This document shows positions 46,642 to 58,515 of a stretch of 64,000 nucleotides of DNA, piece after piece (the first letter of the stretch is position 1; the number at the start of each line of letters is the position of its first letter). Made by a program: the position numbers and the translations under genes. The stretch is from contig JBAMJV010008217.1 of assembly GCA_037951105.1 (NCBI GenBank), positions 47,884 through 111,883 of the forward strand, read 5' to 3'. The stretch comes from Echinarachnius parma (Eukaryota; Echinodermata; Echinoidea; Clypeasteroida; Echinarachniidae). The notes below the pieces were generated by a model. It had not been told where the DNA came from, ran no database searches, and was given only the letters and a program-made list of their open reading frames with translations.

Positions 46642-47166
46642 TTAAAGGGGTAGTTTAGTTTTGGTAGAGAGGGCGCTGCACATCACAATTTTTTTGTGAG
46701 GTAATGAAAAACTGAGTGTCGAATTTGAGAGAACATGCAATTTCAATGGCAGAATAAACTTTATTTGGTCAAAATCGACCCAGAAACGGCTGAAATATCA
46801 ATAAATATATCTGATCTTATAATTATTTGGGGCCCAAATAATAAGATGATTTTTTCAAAAAATTGTAAAAAATGCTTGCACTTTTTCAAAAATTTTCAAA
46901 AGCGTTTTTAAAAATAGTTTAATCATTATTTCAATAAAACATCACATGCATAATTTTGAATGAAAATTGGTTGAAACCAATGCCTTTTTAGAAAGCGCCC
47001 TCTTGTGTTTGAATGGCTCTTTTTGAATGATAATGGGCTTTTTACTTAGTCGTTTGTAATTTTGTATACCTTTCGAGCATGGTGGAGTTGATAACTATTA
47101 GTTTATGTTACTGTCCAGGTTTGGTTACTAAAGTTCAGCCTTACCAAAACTGTACTACCCCTTTAA
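46642..47166. mobile_element. TTAA-flanked MITE, family 1 (copy 3)
   Basis: Same termini and interior as 32512-33056 (e.g. GCAGAATAAACTTTATTTGG, TTATTTGGGGCCCAAATAAT), same orientation, slightly shorter. Intergenic, 4 kb after the ATPase stop. Confidence 0.9.
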
Positions 47167-48699
47167 CATCGTAGGCATATGTTGTGCCATAAAAAGTATA
47201 TGGGGCATAAATACAGTGAAACCTCATACTAACGAGCACCTTGGGTATCTTGTATCAGGTACCTCATTAAACACAGCTCGTTATATGGAGGATCCACTGT
47301 ATTTTAGTGCGAATCTCATCAGAAAAAAACCTGGGGCATAAATATATACAACCCTTACAGAGGGAGCTTTTTCTGACCAATGGTTTTTTATGCCCTTCTA
47401 TTTTTGTGTGTGGAAATGTTATTAAAAGTAGCATGCATTTTTATTTCTTATCTATATTCAATGTATTTTACAGCAGGGTACTACAACTAAATAAATTTTA
47501 AGAACAGCTGGAATTGTTTGTTTATGCTTTCATTCATTGTACATGTAATTTTAAATGTATGTTTGTAGTGTTGAGATGAACCAACTCTGGGGTTTTTATC
47601 AAGCTAGTCACTATAATGTATCACATTTTGTTTTTACAATATCTTCTTACAAATTGATGTAGTGAAACCTCGTTAATAAAGAGCCATGATATATTTACAA
47701 AACTCTCAATGCAAGCTAATTTCCTGGTATGATTTCTATTTTTGTTTACCCCGACGGCCTTGTGTTTAACACCCGATCAGGCAACCAAACTGAAACTAGG
47801 CCATGTTACTTGCCAGACATCAAATTTTACTCGCCCTATTGCCCAGGGCAAGTAATAATTGATGTTTGGCAAGTTGAAGTAACATTTCATAAATGGCCTA
47901 GTTTGGTTGCCCAATCGGGCAACTAAATTATTAGTCAACCGAGAGAATAATGCAATTCCTTAGGTTTAAATCTCATCAAGAAGTAAACGGGAAAGTAAAC
48001 TTTGTCTTCGGGCAAGTCAAATTTGAAAAGTTGTGATTTTACTTGCCCGAACGGGCCAGTAAGAAAACAAGTTAGTGTGGAGGCTTGCAATACGCAATAC
48101 TAGTACATAAAACAAGGACATTTTCATGGTCACAAGCTCCTTGTTCAACGAGGTTTCACTACATCATACTAAATGTTCACATGCAATAGTACCAGATGAT
48201 AAAAGAAAAAGATCTTTCAAAAGAATATTGCAGGTGGACAAGACCGATTGCATTGCATGAAACCAAATACACAGGCAACAAACTTTCCATGGTCAAGGTT
48301 TTTTACGCCACAATTCTCGTCTCTGAGCCACCCGAAAACTGTACTGGATTTCAAGTTTGTATTTGTTGTAGATCGAGTCCACTGAATGAAGTATCGTACA
48401 TTTTAAGGACCATCCCCCTTCAATCTATTGCCCACTCTTAATCTAAAGTGATCCATTAACTTTATTATTTATATTATTTTTCCAGAAGTGCCATTTGCGA
48501 CTTCACTCATATACCAATATCATTGCAGGATTCTTCCGCCTAAACGTGTGATATTTTGTAGAAAAAGAACAATGTTTGCTTGATCGTTCACACAAAGTAT
48601 AACTCCATAATAAGGGAAAAATCAAAACCCATTTCACTCTTCTGTTACCATAAGCCAAACAAGATACAAGAGAAGTTTGAAAGAAGCTCCCAACTAATT
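47167..48699. other. Intergenic, dispersed repeats only
   Basis: Holds a GGGCAAGT/GGGCAAC repeat at 47760-48090 flanked by 'GTGAAACCTCGTTA' and 'AACGAGGTTTCACTAC' words (47662 and 48143), which are inverse and may be the ends of a ~480-bp element. Confidence 0.5.
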
Positions 48700-48745
48700 G
48701 TATCCCCCGAACCACTTCGGGGGATACTATGGATTTGGCCTCGTC

Positions 48746-48782
<37 letters not shown>

Positions 48783-49756
48783 GTCCGCCGCAGAGATTTT
48801 CTTGTGAACGCTCTACAGGTCCGAGTTCTTGTCCGATCATTTTCTAATTTGGTATGAAGGTGTATTAAGGAAAGAGGATGAAGCCTATTGATTTTGGTGT
48901 GGGGCGGAGTCCTGGTTGCCATGGTAACCATGATATAAAGAAATAGTTAAGATTACCTTGTGAACGCTCTACAGGTCCGAGTTCTTGTCCGATCATTTTT
49001 TAATTTGGTATGAAGGTGTATTAAGGAAAGAGGATGAAGCCTATTGATTTTGGTGTGGGGCGGAGTCCTGGTTGCCATGGTAACCATGATATAAAGAAAT
49101 AGTTAAGATTACCTTGTGAACGCTCTACAGGTCCGAGTTCTTGTCCGATCATTTTCTAATTTGGTTTGAAGGTGTATTAAGGAAAGAGGATGAAGCCTAT
49201 TGATTTTGGTGTGGGGCGGAGTCCTGGTTGCCATGGTAACCATGATATAAAGAAATAGTTAAGATTACCTTGTGAACGCTCTACAGGTCCGAGTTCTTGT
49301 CCGATCATTTTCTAATTTGGTATGAAGGTGTATTAAGGAAAGAGGATGAAGCCTATTGATTTTGGTGTGGGGCGGAGTCCTGGTTGCCATGGTAACCATG
49401 ATAACCATGATATAAAGAAATAGTTAAGATTACCATGTGAACGCTCTACAGGTCCGAGTTCTTGTCCGATCATTTTCTTATTTGGTATGAAGGTGTATTA
49501 AGGAAAGAGGATGAAGCCTATTGATTTTGGTGTGGGGCGGATTCATGGTTGCCATGGACGCGGCTCAGTCCAGCGATCACTGCTGTAAGCGCACATCGCC
49601 TTGTCTATTAATCAGACCCTGCTCGGAGGACAAACAGCGCGCGAGGCCTTGCCCAAAGGCTACTGCCAGCCTAGTAGAACAACGTACACCACCAAACTTG
49701 TTCAGTTCACAATATTACAACCCACAAAAGTGCAATGCAATTGGTTCGGGGGATAC
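48700..49756. mobile_element. TIR element with five internal 156-bp tandem repeats
   Basis: 14-bp inverted ends GTATCCCCCGAACC / GGTTCGGGGGATAC. Inside: a terminal hairpin, a (GCC)n run at 48750-48783, then five 156-bp units starting at 48801, 48957, 49113, 49269 and 49434 (the last truncated). Each unit carries GGTTGCCATGGTAACC. The layout (short ends, microsatellite, ~160-bp tandem core) recalls 'pearl' elements of oysters. No ORF. Confidence 0.85.
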
Positions 49757-49973
49757 ATGTGCTCGGCTGCGCGACCCGCCGAGCGCGCAATTTCTAGTTT
49801 TGGTTGAAATTTACGTTAACGGATCACTTTAATTGAAAATTAAATAAAATGTAGACAGGAACACACAAAATACACCAAAAGTTTCACACACTCAAACAAT
49901 CACTAATTGGTTGCATCCAAACAAAATAGACGGAAAGAAAAATATAAAGACAGAATTTTGAAGTGTAAAAATG

Positions 49974-49979
49974 TTTAAT
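49974..49979 (-). promoter_or_regulatory. Possible poly(A) signal of RPL22
   Basis: ATTAAA on the minus strand about 305 bp after the stop; no AATAAA was seen closer. Position fits a short 3' UTR but is unproven. Confidence 0.3.
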
Positions 49980-50283
49980 TATACACTCCTTACATCATCA
50001 AATGATCACATGATCAGTGATGACATGATGATGGAAACTGATTTTGCCTGGCTTTTGTGAACTATTGGATGTTGCGATAGTTCTAGAGAATGAAGTGTGA
50101 AATCACACATTACCTTCAGTACACTAAAAGTAACATGCTTTTCACTAAATGACAGAGGTGTCTTGCTTTATGAGGAAAGCAAGAGAATGAAGAGTTTGTG
50201 GTTTGGGAATAGCATCATTGTTGACAATGACGGATACGATGTCAGATCCGTGGTCGATGATGGCCCATACGATGTCAAAGTCT

Positions 50284-50428
50284 CTATGAGTCGTCTTCCT
50301 CTTCATCCTCGTCCTGGTTGATCTGGAAGTAGCGGAGCTCGTAGGACTCTTTGTTGGCGGCGACGACGCGGAGCCAGTCACGAAGGTTGTTCTTCTTCAA
50401 GTACTTCTTGGTCAGATACTTGAGATAC
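50284..50428 (-). CDS. RPL22: RPL22 exon 4 with stop
   Basis: 145 nt, acceptor ATCGCAG, stop TAG. Encodes [20 protein letters not shown], then [20 protein letters not shown] and an acidic tail. Nearly identical to vertebrate L22 over this part. Confidence 0.98.
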
Positions 50429-53400
50429 CTGCGATAAAATTGGGGGGAAAGAAGAGAAAGGTAAACACTATCGACTGCGGCTACTTTTCTAGCTTGTCTG
50501 CAAGAAAACAGTCTAAAATATGTTTTGCCTTGACCTCTATGCAAATTTACGGGGGCTCTCTCATGATATTGGGGCATTTTAGGGTCGAATTCACCTTGAA
50601 ATTGGGGATAATGATTTGGAACAAGTTTGCCTGTAATACAAATAATAGAGATTGATCAAGCATATATTTTGTTGCATCTAATTATTGATAATTGAATCTA
50701 TTCATCCGATAAACCAACGCTCGAAATTAGCACAGGCCCGATGGCCCGGGGCCACCAAAAATTGCTGTCGGGCCAGTAAAAAACTCATATTTCCAATGTT
50801 TGCTGGCCCGATCGGGCCACCAAATGTTGAAACAATTGTGCACAATATTATGGTTCTTATTGCAAATTTGATACCTCACAGAAAATACTTGATTTGTGGT
50901 TTAAAAAGAGAGGAAAGAGGGGTCAATAATGAACAGTTTTGTGCGATTTTTTCTTCTTCTGCCGACAGCTTAGAAAAGGCGCAAATTATTATAATTAGCA
51001 TTATTTCTGCCCCGCCCCCATCCGATCCCCCATGTAAAATTTGTACAGCATGTTCCACTTGGGATAGGTAGAAGGAAACAAATTAATTCTGTTATCAGTT
51101 CAGTTTGTATATAAAACTTGAATAAATAATAGGAAATATTAAGAATAATATTTGCTATAGTTGCGGAAATAAGTTTAGAGAAATGTTGTCCGATTTGTAA
51201 AAGTTTAATTTGTGTTGTTTTCCATTCTGTTTATCCCCACACCCCCGTTTTGTGAATGGAGCTTTCCAATTCCAAATATGGAATGCAGTGAGTGTGCGTG
51301 CATATTTACGTGAGCATAGAATGTTTACGATCAATTCATCAATGTTTGACACCAAAATTTTAACAACAAAAACCCACAATTTGAAAATATTTAATTTATG
51401 TGAGGTTTATAAACAATAATCCATGGAAAAGTGAGGTTAAAAGTCTGAAATGTGAGAGGATATTTTAATAATCGATCAAATTTGGTTCGCATGTAAAATT
51501 CAACATAGCCTATGTTGTGTGGATGGGTCTGCATTGTCTACGTCTTGTGTTGCGATGTTGTGACTGTGTCCGTAAGTTCACGAAGAATTTATAAATGTTT
51601 GACTAACAGTTTTACAAATATAGCACCACAATTTGAAAAATGTGTCATTCATGACAAGTTTAAAAACAATATTCTACGGAATTGTGAGATTAAAAGTCTG
51701 ATATATAAGTACAAATTTCCATTATCAATCAAATTTGTTATGCATGTAAAACTCAACAAATCATGTTTGCCGTATTCGAAATCGGATACAGTATCATATG
51801 ATCGGTGACTTGTCAATGTTTGCAGCCGATGAATCGGCGTTTTGACTTACAATTATTAGCTTAAAACACCACAATTTAAAAACATGTTATTTGTCTGAGA
51901 TTTTCACATGACATTTACACAGAATGTTGAGGTCAAATTTGTATAATAACAGTGAATTTTCCACTTTTCCACAGACCACAGTTTTGAATGTGCTATGAAT
52001 TTTCTCATTTTTTCTTTTGTTTTTCTTTATTTTCTTCGGGCCAGTAGATTTTGGTTTCGGGCCACCAAAATTGGAAAAATACTAATTTTACTGGCCCGAC
52101 CGGGCCACCAGCAAAAAAAAAGTTAATTTCGAGCGTTGGATAAACCCTTCACTATTAATCCCAATCATCCTAATGAAGTTATTTTACAACACAACCTAAT
52201 ATTTTGAAATACAGTCAAACCTGCTCTACTGACCAGTGACCACCTGCATAAATATACCACTGATCTTGTATCCCTAGGAAGTAGTTTTCATGTACATGAA
52301 CTCGTCTACAAGGACCACTTATCTCGATTTACTAGGAAGTAGTTTGCATATAAATGATCGTCTATAAAGACCACCTATCTTGACTTCCTAGAAGCAGTTA
52401 ACCGGTAAATGAACCTGTCTATAAAGAGTAAAGACTACTTATCTTGATTCACTAGGAAGCAATTTGCATGTAAATGGTTCCTTCTATAAAAAGACCACTG
52501 ATTTCATCTTGCTGGTAGGTAGTTTTCACGTAAATGAACCTGTCTAGAACGAGGGCCACTGTTCCTGTTTCTGTACCCCTCTGGTAGTCTATAGGTTTTT
52601 TTTAAAAACTGTACTTTGAAAACAATTGAAACTGATTCTCACCTCTTTGAGAAGGCGATCTCCGAGGTGACCTATGTAAAGACCACTTCATGTTTCTGTA
52701 CCCTTCCAGAGGTCTTTATAGACAGGTTTGACTTTACTTTGAACAAATTGAAACTGATTCTCACCTCTTTGAGAAGGCGATCTCCGAGGTGACCTATGTA
52801 AAGACCACTGTTCATGTTTCTGTACCCTTCCAGTGGTCTTTATAGACAGGTTTGACTGTACTTGACAATTGAACATGAACTGATTCTCACCTCTTTGAGA
52901 AGGCGATCTCCGAGGTGATCCGGTGACCTATGTAAAGACCACTTCATGTTTCTGTACCCTTCCAGTGGTCTTTATAGACGGGTTTGACTTTACTTTGAAC
53001 AAATACTGAACTGATTCTCACCTCTTTGAGAAGGCGATCTCCGAGGTGACCTATGTAAAGACCACTTCATGTTTCTGTACCCTTCCAGTGGTCTTTATAG
53101 ACGGGTTTGACTATACTTTGAACAAAATGAAACTGATTCTCACCTCTTTGAGAAGGCGATCTCCGAGGTGACCTATGTAAAGACCACTTCATGTTTCTGT
53201 ACCCTTCCAGTGGTCTTTATAGACGGGTTTGACTATACTTTGAACAAAATGAAACTGATTCTCACCTCTTTGAGAAGGCAATCTCCGAGGTGATGGTGAC
53301 CTTGCTCTTCTTGCGCTCAATCACCAGGTTGCCGGCAATGTTCTTGGTCTTGCCCCCGACCTTGATGCGGTCATGCAGGAACGTTTCCTGTAGTTCAGTA

Positions 53401-56036
53401 AATAGAAGATCAAGTCCAAGGCCAGTCCCAATGATTGGTTTGAAGTGAAGTGGTTCCAACATCAGCCCAATTCCAAGTCAACATCGAGTTGCAGAGGCAG
53501 AAACATGGTGGATGGGTATTATGGAAAAGACGGGAGGGGGCAAAAAAGAAAGAGTGGGGTTCAGTGCTCTGTTAGGGAAGGTGCCCCTAACATTTTTTAG
53601 CGAGCACCCCCACTTTGTCTAGGGAAGGTGTCCCTAAGTCGGATCAAGGAATGTTGCCCTGAACCATGTGAAATTCAAATTAGTCTTGCAGTAAACAGAA
53701 GCTTTTAAGATTTAAGTACTAAAATAACACAAACGTCTTCATTAGCAAGTGTTCTGCTTTACAGTGGAAATTATAATAAATACTGTCTGTCTAAAAGAGT
53801 ATGCTTTAAAACTTTTAAATTTTGATCTTTCAAACCAGAAACAAAAGCAAATCTTTAATTTGTAACCAAGAGTAGATTTTACATTTATAACTGACAAAGA
53901 AGAAACACTAAATGTCTTCACAATTCATATTTCTCATTTAAGATTTTGCCTTGGAAACATGCATGGTAAAACCTCTACTCAAACATACATTTCAAAAAAG
54001 GAAATAACTCTAATATTTCCAAAGGCAATTCCAATCACAGTGTTACTTTAGTTACCAACATTCACCCTTTGTCATTTGAATCCTGCCACTGTTTATATGG
54101 CTACTACAAACCTGTGTGTACTGGTAATGATAACATTAAAATAATGTCAAATGTCAAAAGGGTTACTTTGTGGTATCGTAGTGACATTTAGACCATGTTT
54201 GCTTGGAATTGCCCCTTAAGTTTCCATGGTAACCACAAACTTACGAAGTTGGAAGCATCCATGATGCCATCCTCGACGGGCAGAGAGCAGTCGATGGTGA
54301 ACTTCAGGGTCTGCTTCTTCTTCTTCCCCTTAGCGCCAGTGGGGCGGCCACCTTTCTGTGTTTTCTGCATAAACAAGAAAAAACAATAATATAAAGGGTT
54401 ACTTATAGCAATGCTAGATTATCAACCTTTATTTTAAATAATGGCCTGCCCAGGCAAGTAAAATAGAGAGTCATCAAATTTTACTGGCCCAAAATCGGAA
54501 TAAATAGAGTTACCGAATCTTGGTACATGGCAAGTTAATTCTCCTAATTGTTTTTGTTGGGGGGGGGGGGGGGAGGCAAGCAGAATTTTAAAATTCATGA
54601 TTTAGAACAAAATAGTTAGTGTGGAGGCTTGCCCCCCCCCCCCCCCCCCCCCCCCCAGTTTGTGCAATTTCCTCATTCGTTCTCCCTCTAATTCCTACAT
54701 CTTGAGGTAAATTAACAACTTCCAGGGGTGCATGATTGCTAAAAACAACAGCTTGCTAATGCTGTTGTTTTTAGCAACCAGTCCACACACCTCTTGAAAC
54801 TTTTACAACATGCATCTGGAATCTATAACACAGCTCGTCCAATGCAGAGGGAGTAGGTGTGCTAAGCGTGACACATGGCCAGGCTTTGAACAGTAATTCA
54901 CTTCAATGATTCACTGCACAATGACAATGTGCGCTTTTTAACAAAATACAGAAAGAAGGGATACAATTCCCCTTCAGACCATAATATAATTTAGTTTTGA
55001 CAAATTATGAAGGAATCATTGTAACAAGTCTGTTTGGTACTCATATTTTAACTTCTAAAATGGCATCGTATAAAGGTTGCAGTACTTAGCTAGCCCAATC
55101 GAAAAACCAAACAAATGTAGGACCAGTTAAAAAGCGGGGGATATATAAGAATCATAGAGTAAGAGGATTCCATTTAGCATCTAAAAACAGGCTTCTGGGT
55201 ACATTTAAAAAAATCATTACCAGCAACTGAGCAAGCAGAGGATTATTTTAAGAAATAATTATTTTTTAACATTTATTTTAAATTTATTTATTTTTTATTG
55301 GAGAAAATACGGAAATCCGTGGAAACGCGGACAATTTTCATGCCTGATAATGAATGATATGCTTGAACATTTGCAAAAATTACAATTTTAGATGAAACAA
55401 TGGCCAATGCAATGAAATAAAAACAAAATGCAGCGACAAGCTTCTCAACTTCTGAGATTTGTAAACTTGTGTATTAATTTAACTCGACTTAAAAAAAAAC
55501 CCAGCCAATCTTCTTTACTTTTGTTTTGACTCGACTCTTGTTTAGAACCATCTTATTCTTTCAAATTCAAAATTAATGGGACAAAATAATGATACAGTTG
55601 CAGGATTTATAAGAAATATAACTGATTTATGTAACTGTCACAATGAAAATGTGATGAACATTTCATTTTCATGTCTATGCATTCAATCGTCCACCATGAC
55701 TTCTTGCTCAGCTCATGTCCACGTGTTACACCTACATCCCCGCCACCTTTATTCACCACGCATGCATGAAAGTACAATCTACATGCAAAGCGCGCGCTCC
55801 ACCAACAGGACCACTATACTATACTGTGTACACGTTACGCGTTAGTTAGCCGGTACTCACAATCACACATTCATTCACCCACATTTCTCCACTTTCTTAA
55901 TTCATTTTCTTTATGAGTATCGCATAAATCTGTGTCATAATATCTAATGATTCATTATCCGAACTTCATACATCTTTCTTTAGTGTACTTCATTAGTAAA
56001 ATAGTTATTTTTCATGAGTTCACTTACACCAGGCAT
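50284..56036 (-). CDS. RPL22: 60S ribosomal protein L22, whole gene span
   Basis: Large-subunit ribosomal protein eL22, an RNA-binding protein of the 60S surface. Four coding exons on the minus strand (56036-56028, 54364-54245, 53387-53266, 50428-50284) join in phase to 131 residues, close to human RPL22 (128). N-terminus MPG then a basic Lys-rich run; core [69 protein letters not shown]; acidic C-terminal tail DEDEEEDDS typical of eL22. Splice sites are consensus. It is convergent with the ATPase and divergent from GPS2. Oddity: five copies of the exon-3 3' end lie in the following intron. Confidence 0.97.
50714..52141. mobile_element. 1.4-kb TIR element in the last RPL22 intron
   Basis: Begins CCAACGCTCGAAATTA and ends with its inverse TAATTTCGAGCGTTGG; both sides are flanked by ATAAA, a likely 5-bp target duplication. 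Subterminal runs of GGCCCGATCGGGCCACCAAA and its inverse. No transposase seen; related GGGCCA/GGGCAAGT words occur at 21555-21840, 13485-13728, 47760-48090 and 54440-54640. Confidence 0.8.
52210..52600. repeat. ~80-bp degenerate tandem repeat
   Basis: About five loose copies with GAACTCGTCTA(C/T)AA, GACCACTTATCT, ACTAGGAAGTAGTTTGCAT. It abuts the RPL22 exon-end array and shares the 'GACCACTT' words, so the array may have grown from it. Confidence 0.7.
52617..53240 (-). repeat. Tandem array of RPL22 exon-3 ends (5 copies, ~122-131 bp)
   Basis: Each unit carries the last ~30 nt of exon 3 and its donor, read on + as TCACCTCTTTGAGAAGGCGA then TCTCCGAGGTGAC, followed by TATGTAAAGACCACTTCATG, a TCTGTACCCTTCCAG stretch and TCTTTATAGACAGGTTTGAC. 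Donor positions start near 52638, 52760, 52886, 53017 and 53139; the true exon donor is at 53261. All copies share GGCGAT where the real exon has GGCAAT, so the copies resemble each other more than the exon. Confidence 0.93.
53266..53387 (-). CDS. RPL22: RPL22 exon 3
   Basis: 122 nt, acceptor AACTACAG, donor GTGAGA. Encodes [40 protein letters not shown], ending in a split Arg codon. Its last ~30 nt and donor are the unit copied in the adjacent intronic array. Confidence 0.97.
53400..54240. other. RPL22 intron 2, nothing recognised
   Basis: AT-rich with no repeat or exon signal that I can support. Confidence 0.5.
54245..54364 (-). CDS. RPL22: RPL22 exon 2
   Basis: 120 nt, phase 0 at both ends; acceptor TTATGCAG, donor GTAAGT. 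Encodes the basic N-terminus [18 protein letters not shown] and [20 protein letters not shown], the eL22 signature [10 protein letters not shown]. Confidence 0.97.
54738..54775. repeat. Perfect 15-bp-stem hairpin
   Basis: GCTAAAAACAACAGC and its inverse around an 8-nt loop, in the first RPL22 intron. Confidence 0.85.
54800..56020. other. RPL22 intron 1, nothing recognised
   Basis: AT-rich; a SINE-head-like word AAGCGCGCGCTCCACCAACA at about 55789 is the only repeat trace. Confidence 0.45.
56028..56036 (-). CDS. RPL22: RPL22 exon 1 (coding part)
   Basis: Only three codons (Met-Pro-Gly) before a perfect donor GTAAGT. A very short first coding exon is common in ribosomal protein genes. A pyrimidine run TCTCTT about 25 bp upstream on the minus strand could be a TOP-type start. 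Confidence 0.8.
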
Positions 56037-56259
56037 GATGGTTGCGATTCAGTTTTCAAGAGACCGATCGCATGAAATACATCAATTATTTAAATAAGTT
56101 ATATTCGAATCTACCTTCTAAAATACAACAAATATCTAATCACATTGATAAAAATTAACTACGATTTATTTTATTTTATCGAGCAATAAGCTTTAAAAAA
56201 AATTGTTTAATTATATTTAAAAGCTGAACTAGCAATACATATTTGTGAACAGTCAAATA

Positions 56260-56560
56260 AATCGGGAGAACGTACCGACATTTTGCGCTCTAATATCTTT
56301 GCCATATTTACGCGTTATATTACGTGACCCAGTTTTTTGGTACGCCCGTAAGCTACGCACTTTACTGAGATACGTGCTCTAAATCTCACAGGCTCCAACT
56401 GCATTTGCCCCTTGACGTACAGATTAGATAGCTCGAGTTGCGGTGCCCAATCATCTCTGATTTTTACAGAGTATACGAAATCGTACACGCTCCGAACGAC
56501 TCGAGAGGCGGAAAGGTGAAAGACCTGCCCAGATCTTTCGCTTTCCAATCTAATAAGTGA
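56260..56560. promoter_or_regulatory. CpG-containing block upstream of RPL22
   Basis: Contains TTTACGCGTTATATTACGTG, TCGAACGACTCGAG-type words; lies 230-520 bp upstream of the RPL22 ATG on the minus strand. Probably promoter or 5' exon DNA, shared in principle with GPS2. On the minus strand ATGTCG|GTACGT near 56280 could be an upstream donor. Confidence 0.3.
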
Positions 56561-57008
56561 GTTAACACCCTTTTTTACTTGCCCATGGATACATAGAGTA
56601 TATAATGCAATTTAGAGCGGTTTGAAAGTTTCGCAAGACATCAGAATGTCGAGTTTGAATGTCACTGTGAGTGTGAGTGTTGTGTTGCCGACGCGTTGGG
56701 GCCTTTTTTATTTTCAATTTTCAGAAACAAAACAAAATTGGTTGAATTGGTTGTCATTGTCAACAGACCGAAATTTAAATATGGCTCAGCCTCAGACGAT
56801 TGATAGTGTACCAATTCTTGTAGCTGTATAAGTATAACATTTCTGTGAGACTGATTTGTGGAATGGAAATTTGTATTTTAATAACTTTAACTTAATTAAG
56901 TCTTTATGAAATTATGACTTAATTTATTGTTTGTCACTTCGAGTTCGAGTTCGATGATTGATTGAATGAGACTGAGTGCACTAGATTTAGCTCTAAATAT
57001 TAATATTA

Positions 57009-57086
57009 TGGCCGACAGAAAAAGACTGCAATTAAATGTAAAAGCTAAGTAAAGAGGCCATGAAAACGATAGATTTTTCGATCTAC
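57009..57086. mobile_element. Half copy of the 63569-63710 MITE
   Basis: GGCCGACAGAAAAAGACTGC ... AAGAGGCCATGAAAACGATA, GATTTTTCGATCTAC. Only one arm is present. Lies in the RPL22-GPS2 interval. Confidence 0.7.
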
Positions 57087-57612
57087 ATCATCGGCACTGT
57101 TGTTATTATCGGCACCCCGCGTAATTTGTTTTTGCGCGTGTTGTGAAAAATCACGCATGTGATGATGCGCGCTACCCTTAGAAACTGCACTGGTCGAAAT
57201 TTCGAGGAGAAATAATGCGTTTATCGTCCGCTACGAATATTTTGGTGAAATTTGTTAAAATAATAACAAAACAACATCGCACAAGAAATTTTGACTTTGA
57301 GTTGCATGCGTTGTGAGTTGAGGGGGTGCCGGTAATAAAAACACTTCAAACTCGTGAAGCCAAAAAACAACGCGCGCGTTCAAAGTCGATATCTCAAAAT
57401 ATAAATTATAAATCGCAAATCTGATCATCGCATCGGAATCTGCACCATTTTCTCAATGTGTGAATGTGAATTAAGTTTTATGAAATTTGTATGATTTTTA
57501 AGTCTAAAACTGTCGGAAATGTTTTAGGGTGCCGGTGTGGGGGTAGTCTCAATCATACATGATCTACAGTACAAGAGTGTAGGTAATATTGTTAATTGAA
57601 ATCTAAATGTTC

Positions 57613-57909
57613 CTACTCACCAAGTGTATAAGGCTGACGAAAGTAAGTAGCCGGGGGTTTTGTGCGGAGAAGTCCGAGGGAGCGAATAGCTGCCGACTGA
57701 GTCCCGGCGAGGCGTAGCGGGTATCCACCGACCCGCACCGCGAGAGTTCCGGGGGGAAGGTTCGTCGATGCGCTCTTGGTCCCGCGGTGAAATGATCCGT
57801 AGTCGTAGACACGAATGTTCAGATATTGCACAAATCCCGAAAGTAAAGTACTAAATAAACCATGCGATAACAGAGCGAAACTTCGCGATAAATGATCCAA
57901 ACGAAACAC
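57613..57909 (-). other. CpG-rich putative first exon, minus strand
   Basis: The most CpG-dense ~200 bp in this interval; on the minus strand it is open for 98 codons and ends at TACACTTG|GTGAGTAG, a good donor. No homology recognised. It may be an alternative leader exon for RPL22, a leader of another minus-strand gene, or a chance ORF. Confidence 0.3.
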
Positions 57910-58515
57910 AAAACCTTCGCGATGTCCAAAACAATGCTTTTACTGAGTAGCAAAAGTGAACGGTGACTTAACTCTAGTATAAACGCGACTAAATATACGT
58001 TGTTCACGTGAAGAAGTCTTAGAAGTAAGTGAAGTAATTAATTCACCAAATCCGGTGATGACATTCTGTAACAGCGGCGACTTGGTAAGAAAAGCTATTC
58101 ATTGGCTGAGTTACTTTGCGCCGAACGTCATGAAATCAACTTCGATTGGCTAACTGAACATTAATGAACTCTCATTGGTGAGTCATAAACACATGACTTC
58201 TGGATTCTCAGAATCTTGCCGCGACCATGTAATTGACGTGAAAGGAATGTCTGATCGATCGATCGCGTACAAGAATGTCTATAAATAAATAAATGTAAAC
58301 AAATGAGCATCCGGAATGCGTGGAGCAAATAAACAGGTCAGCTGTCAACCACAAACTAGGGCAGTCTGATGTAAATAAACAAAATAGTATTTCCTTGGCG
58401 AAACTGTCTGATCGGCTTGATCATGGCCAAATACTAAAACTAAATGCGTAGTCACTACAAGAGTACCAGTACCACACCTAGGACTAGGTACATTACAATA
58501 GCGTTGTGTGGAGAT

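Noticed and set aside
48580..48807. ORF ending in a poly-Ala run (and Arg-rich antisense ORF)
   Set aside because: The run is a (GCC)n microsatellite beside a transposon repeat; no homology in the rest.
50145..50381. Minus-strand ORF overlapping the RPL22 end
   Set aside because: Shadow frame across RPL22 exon 4 and its 3' UTR.
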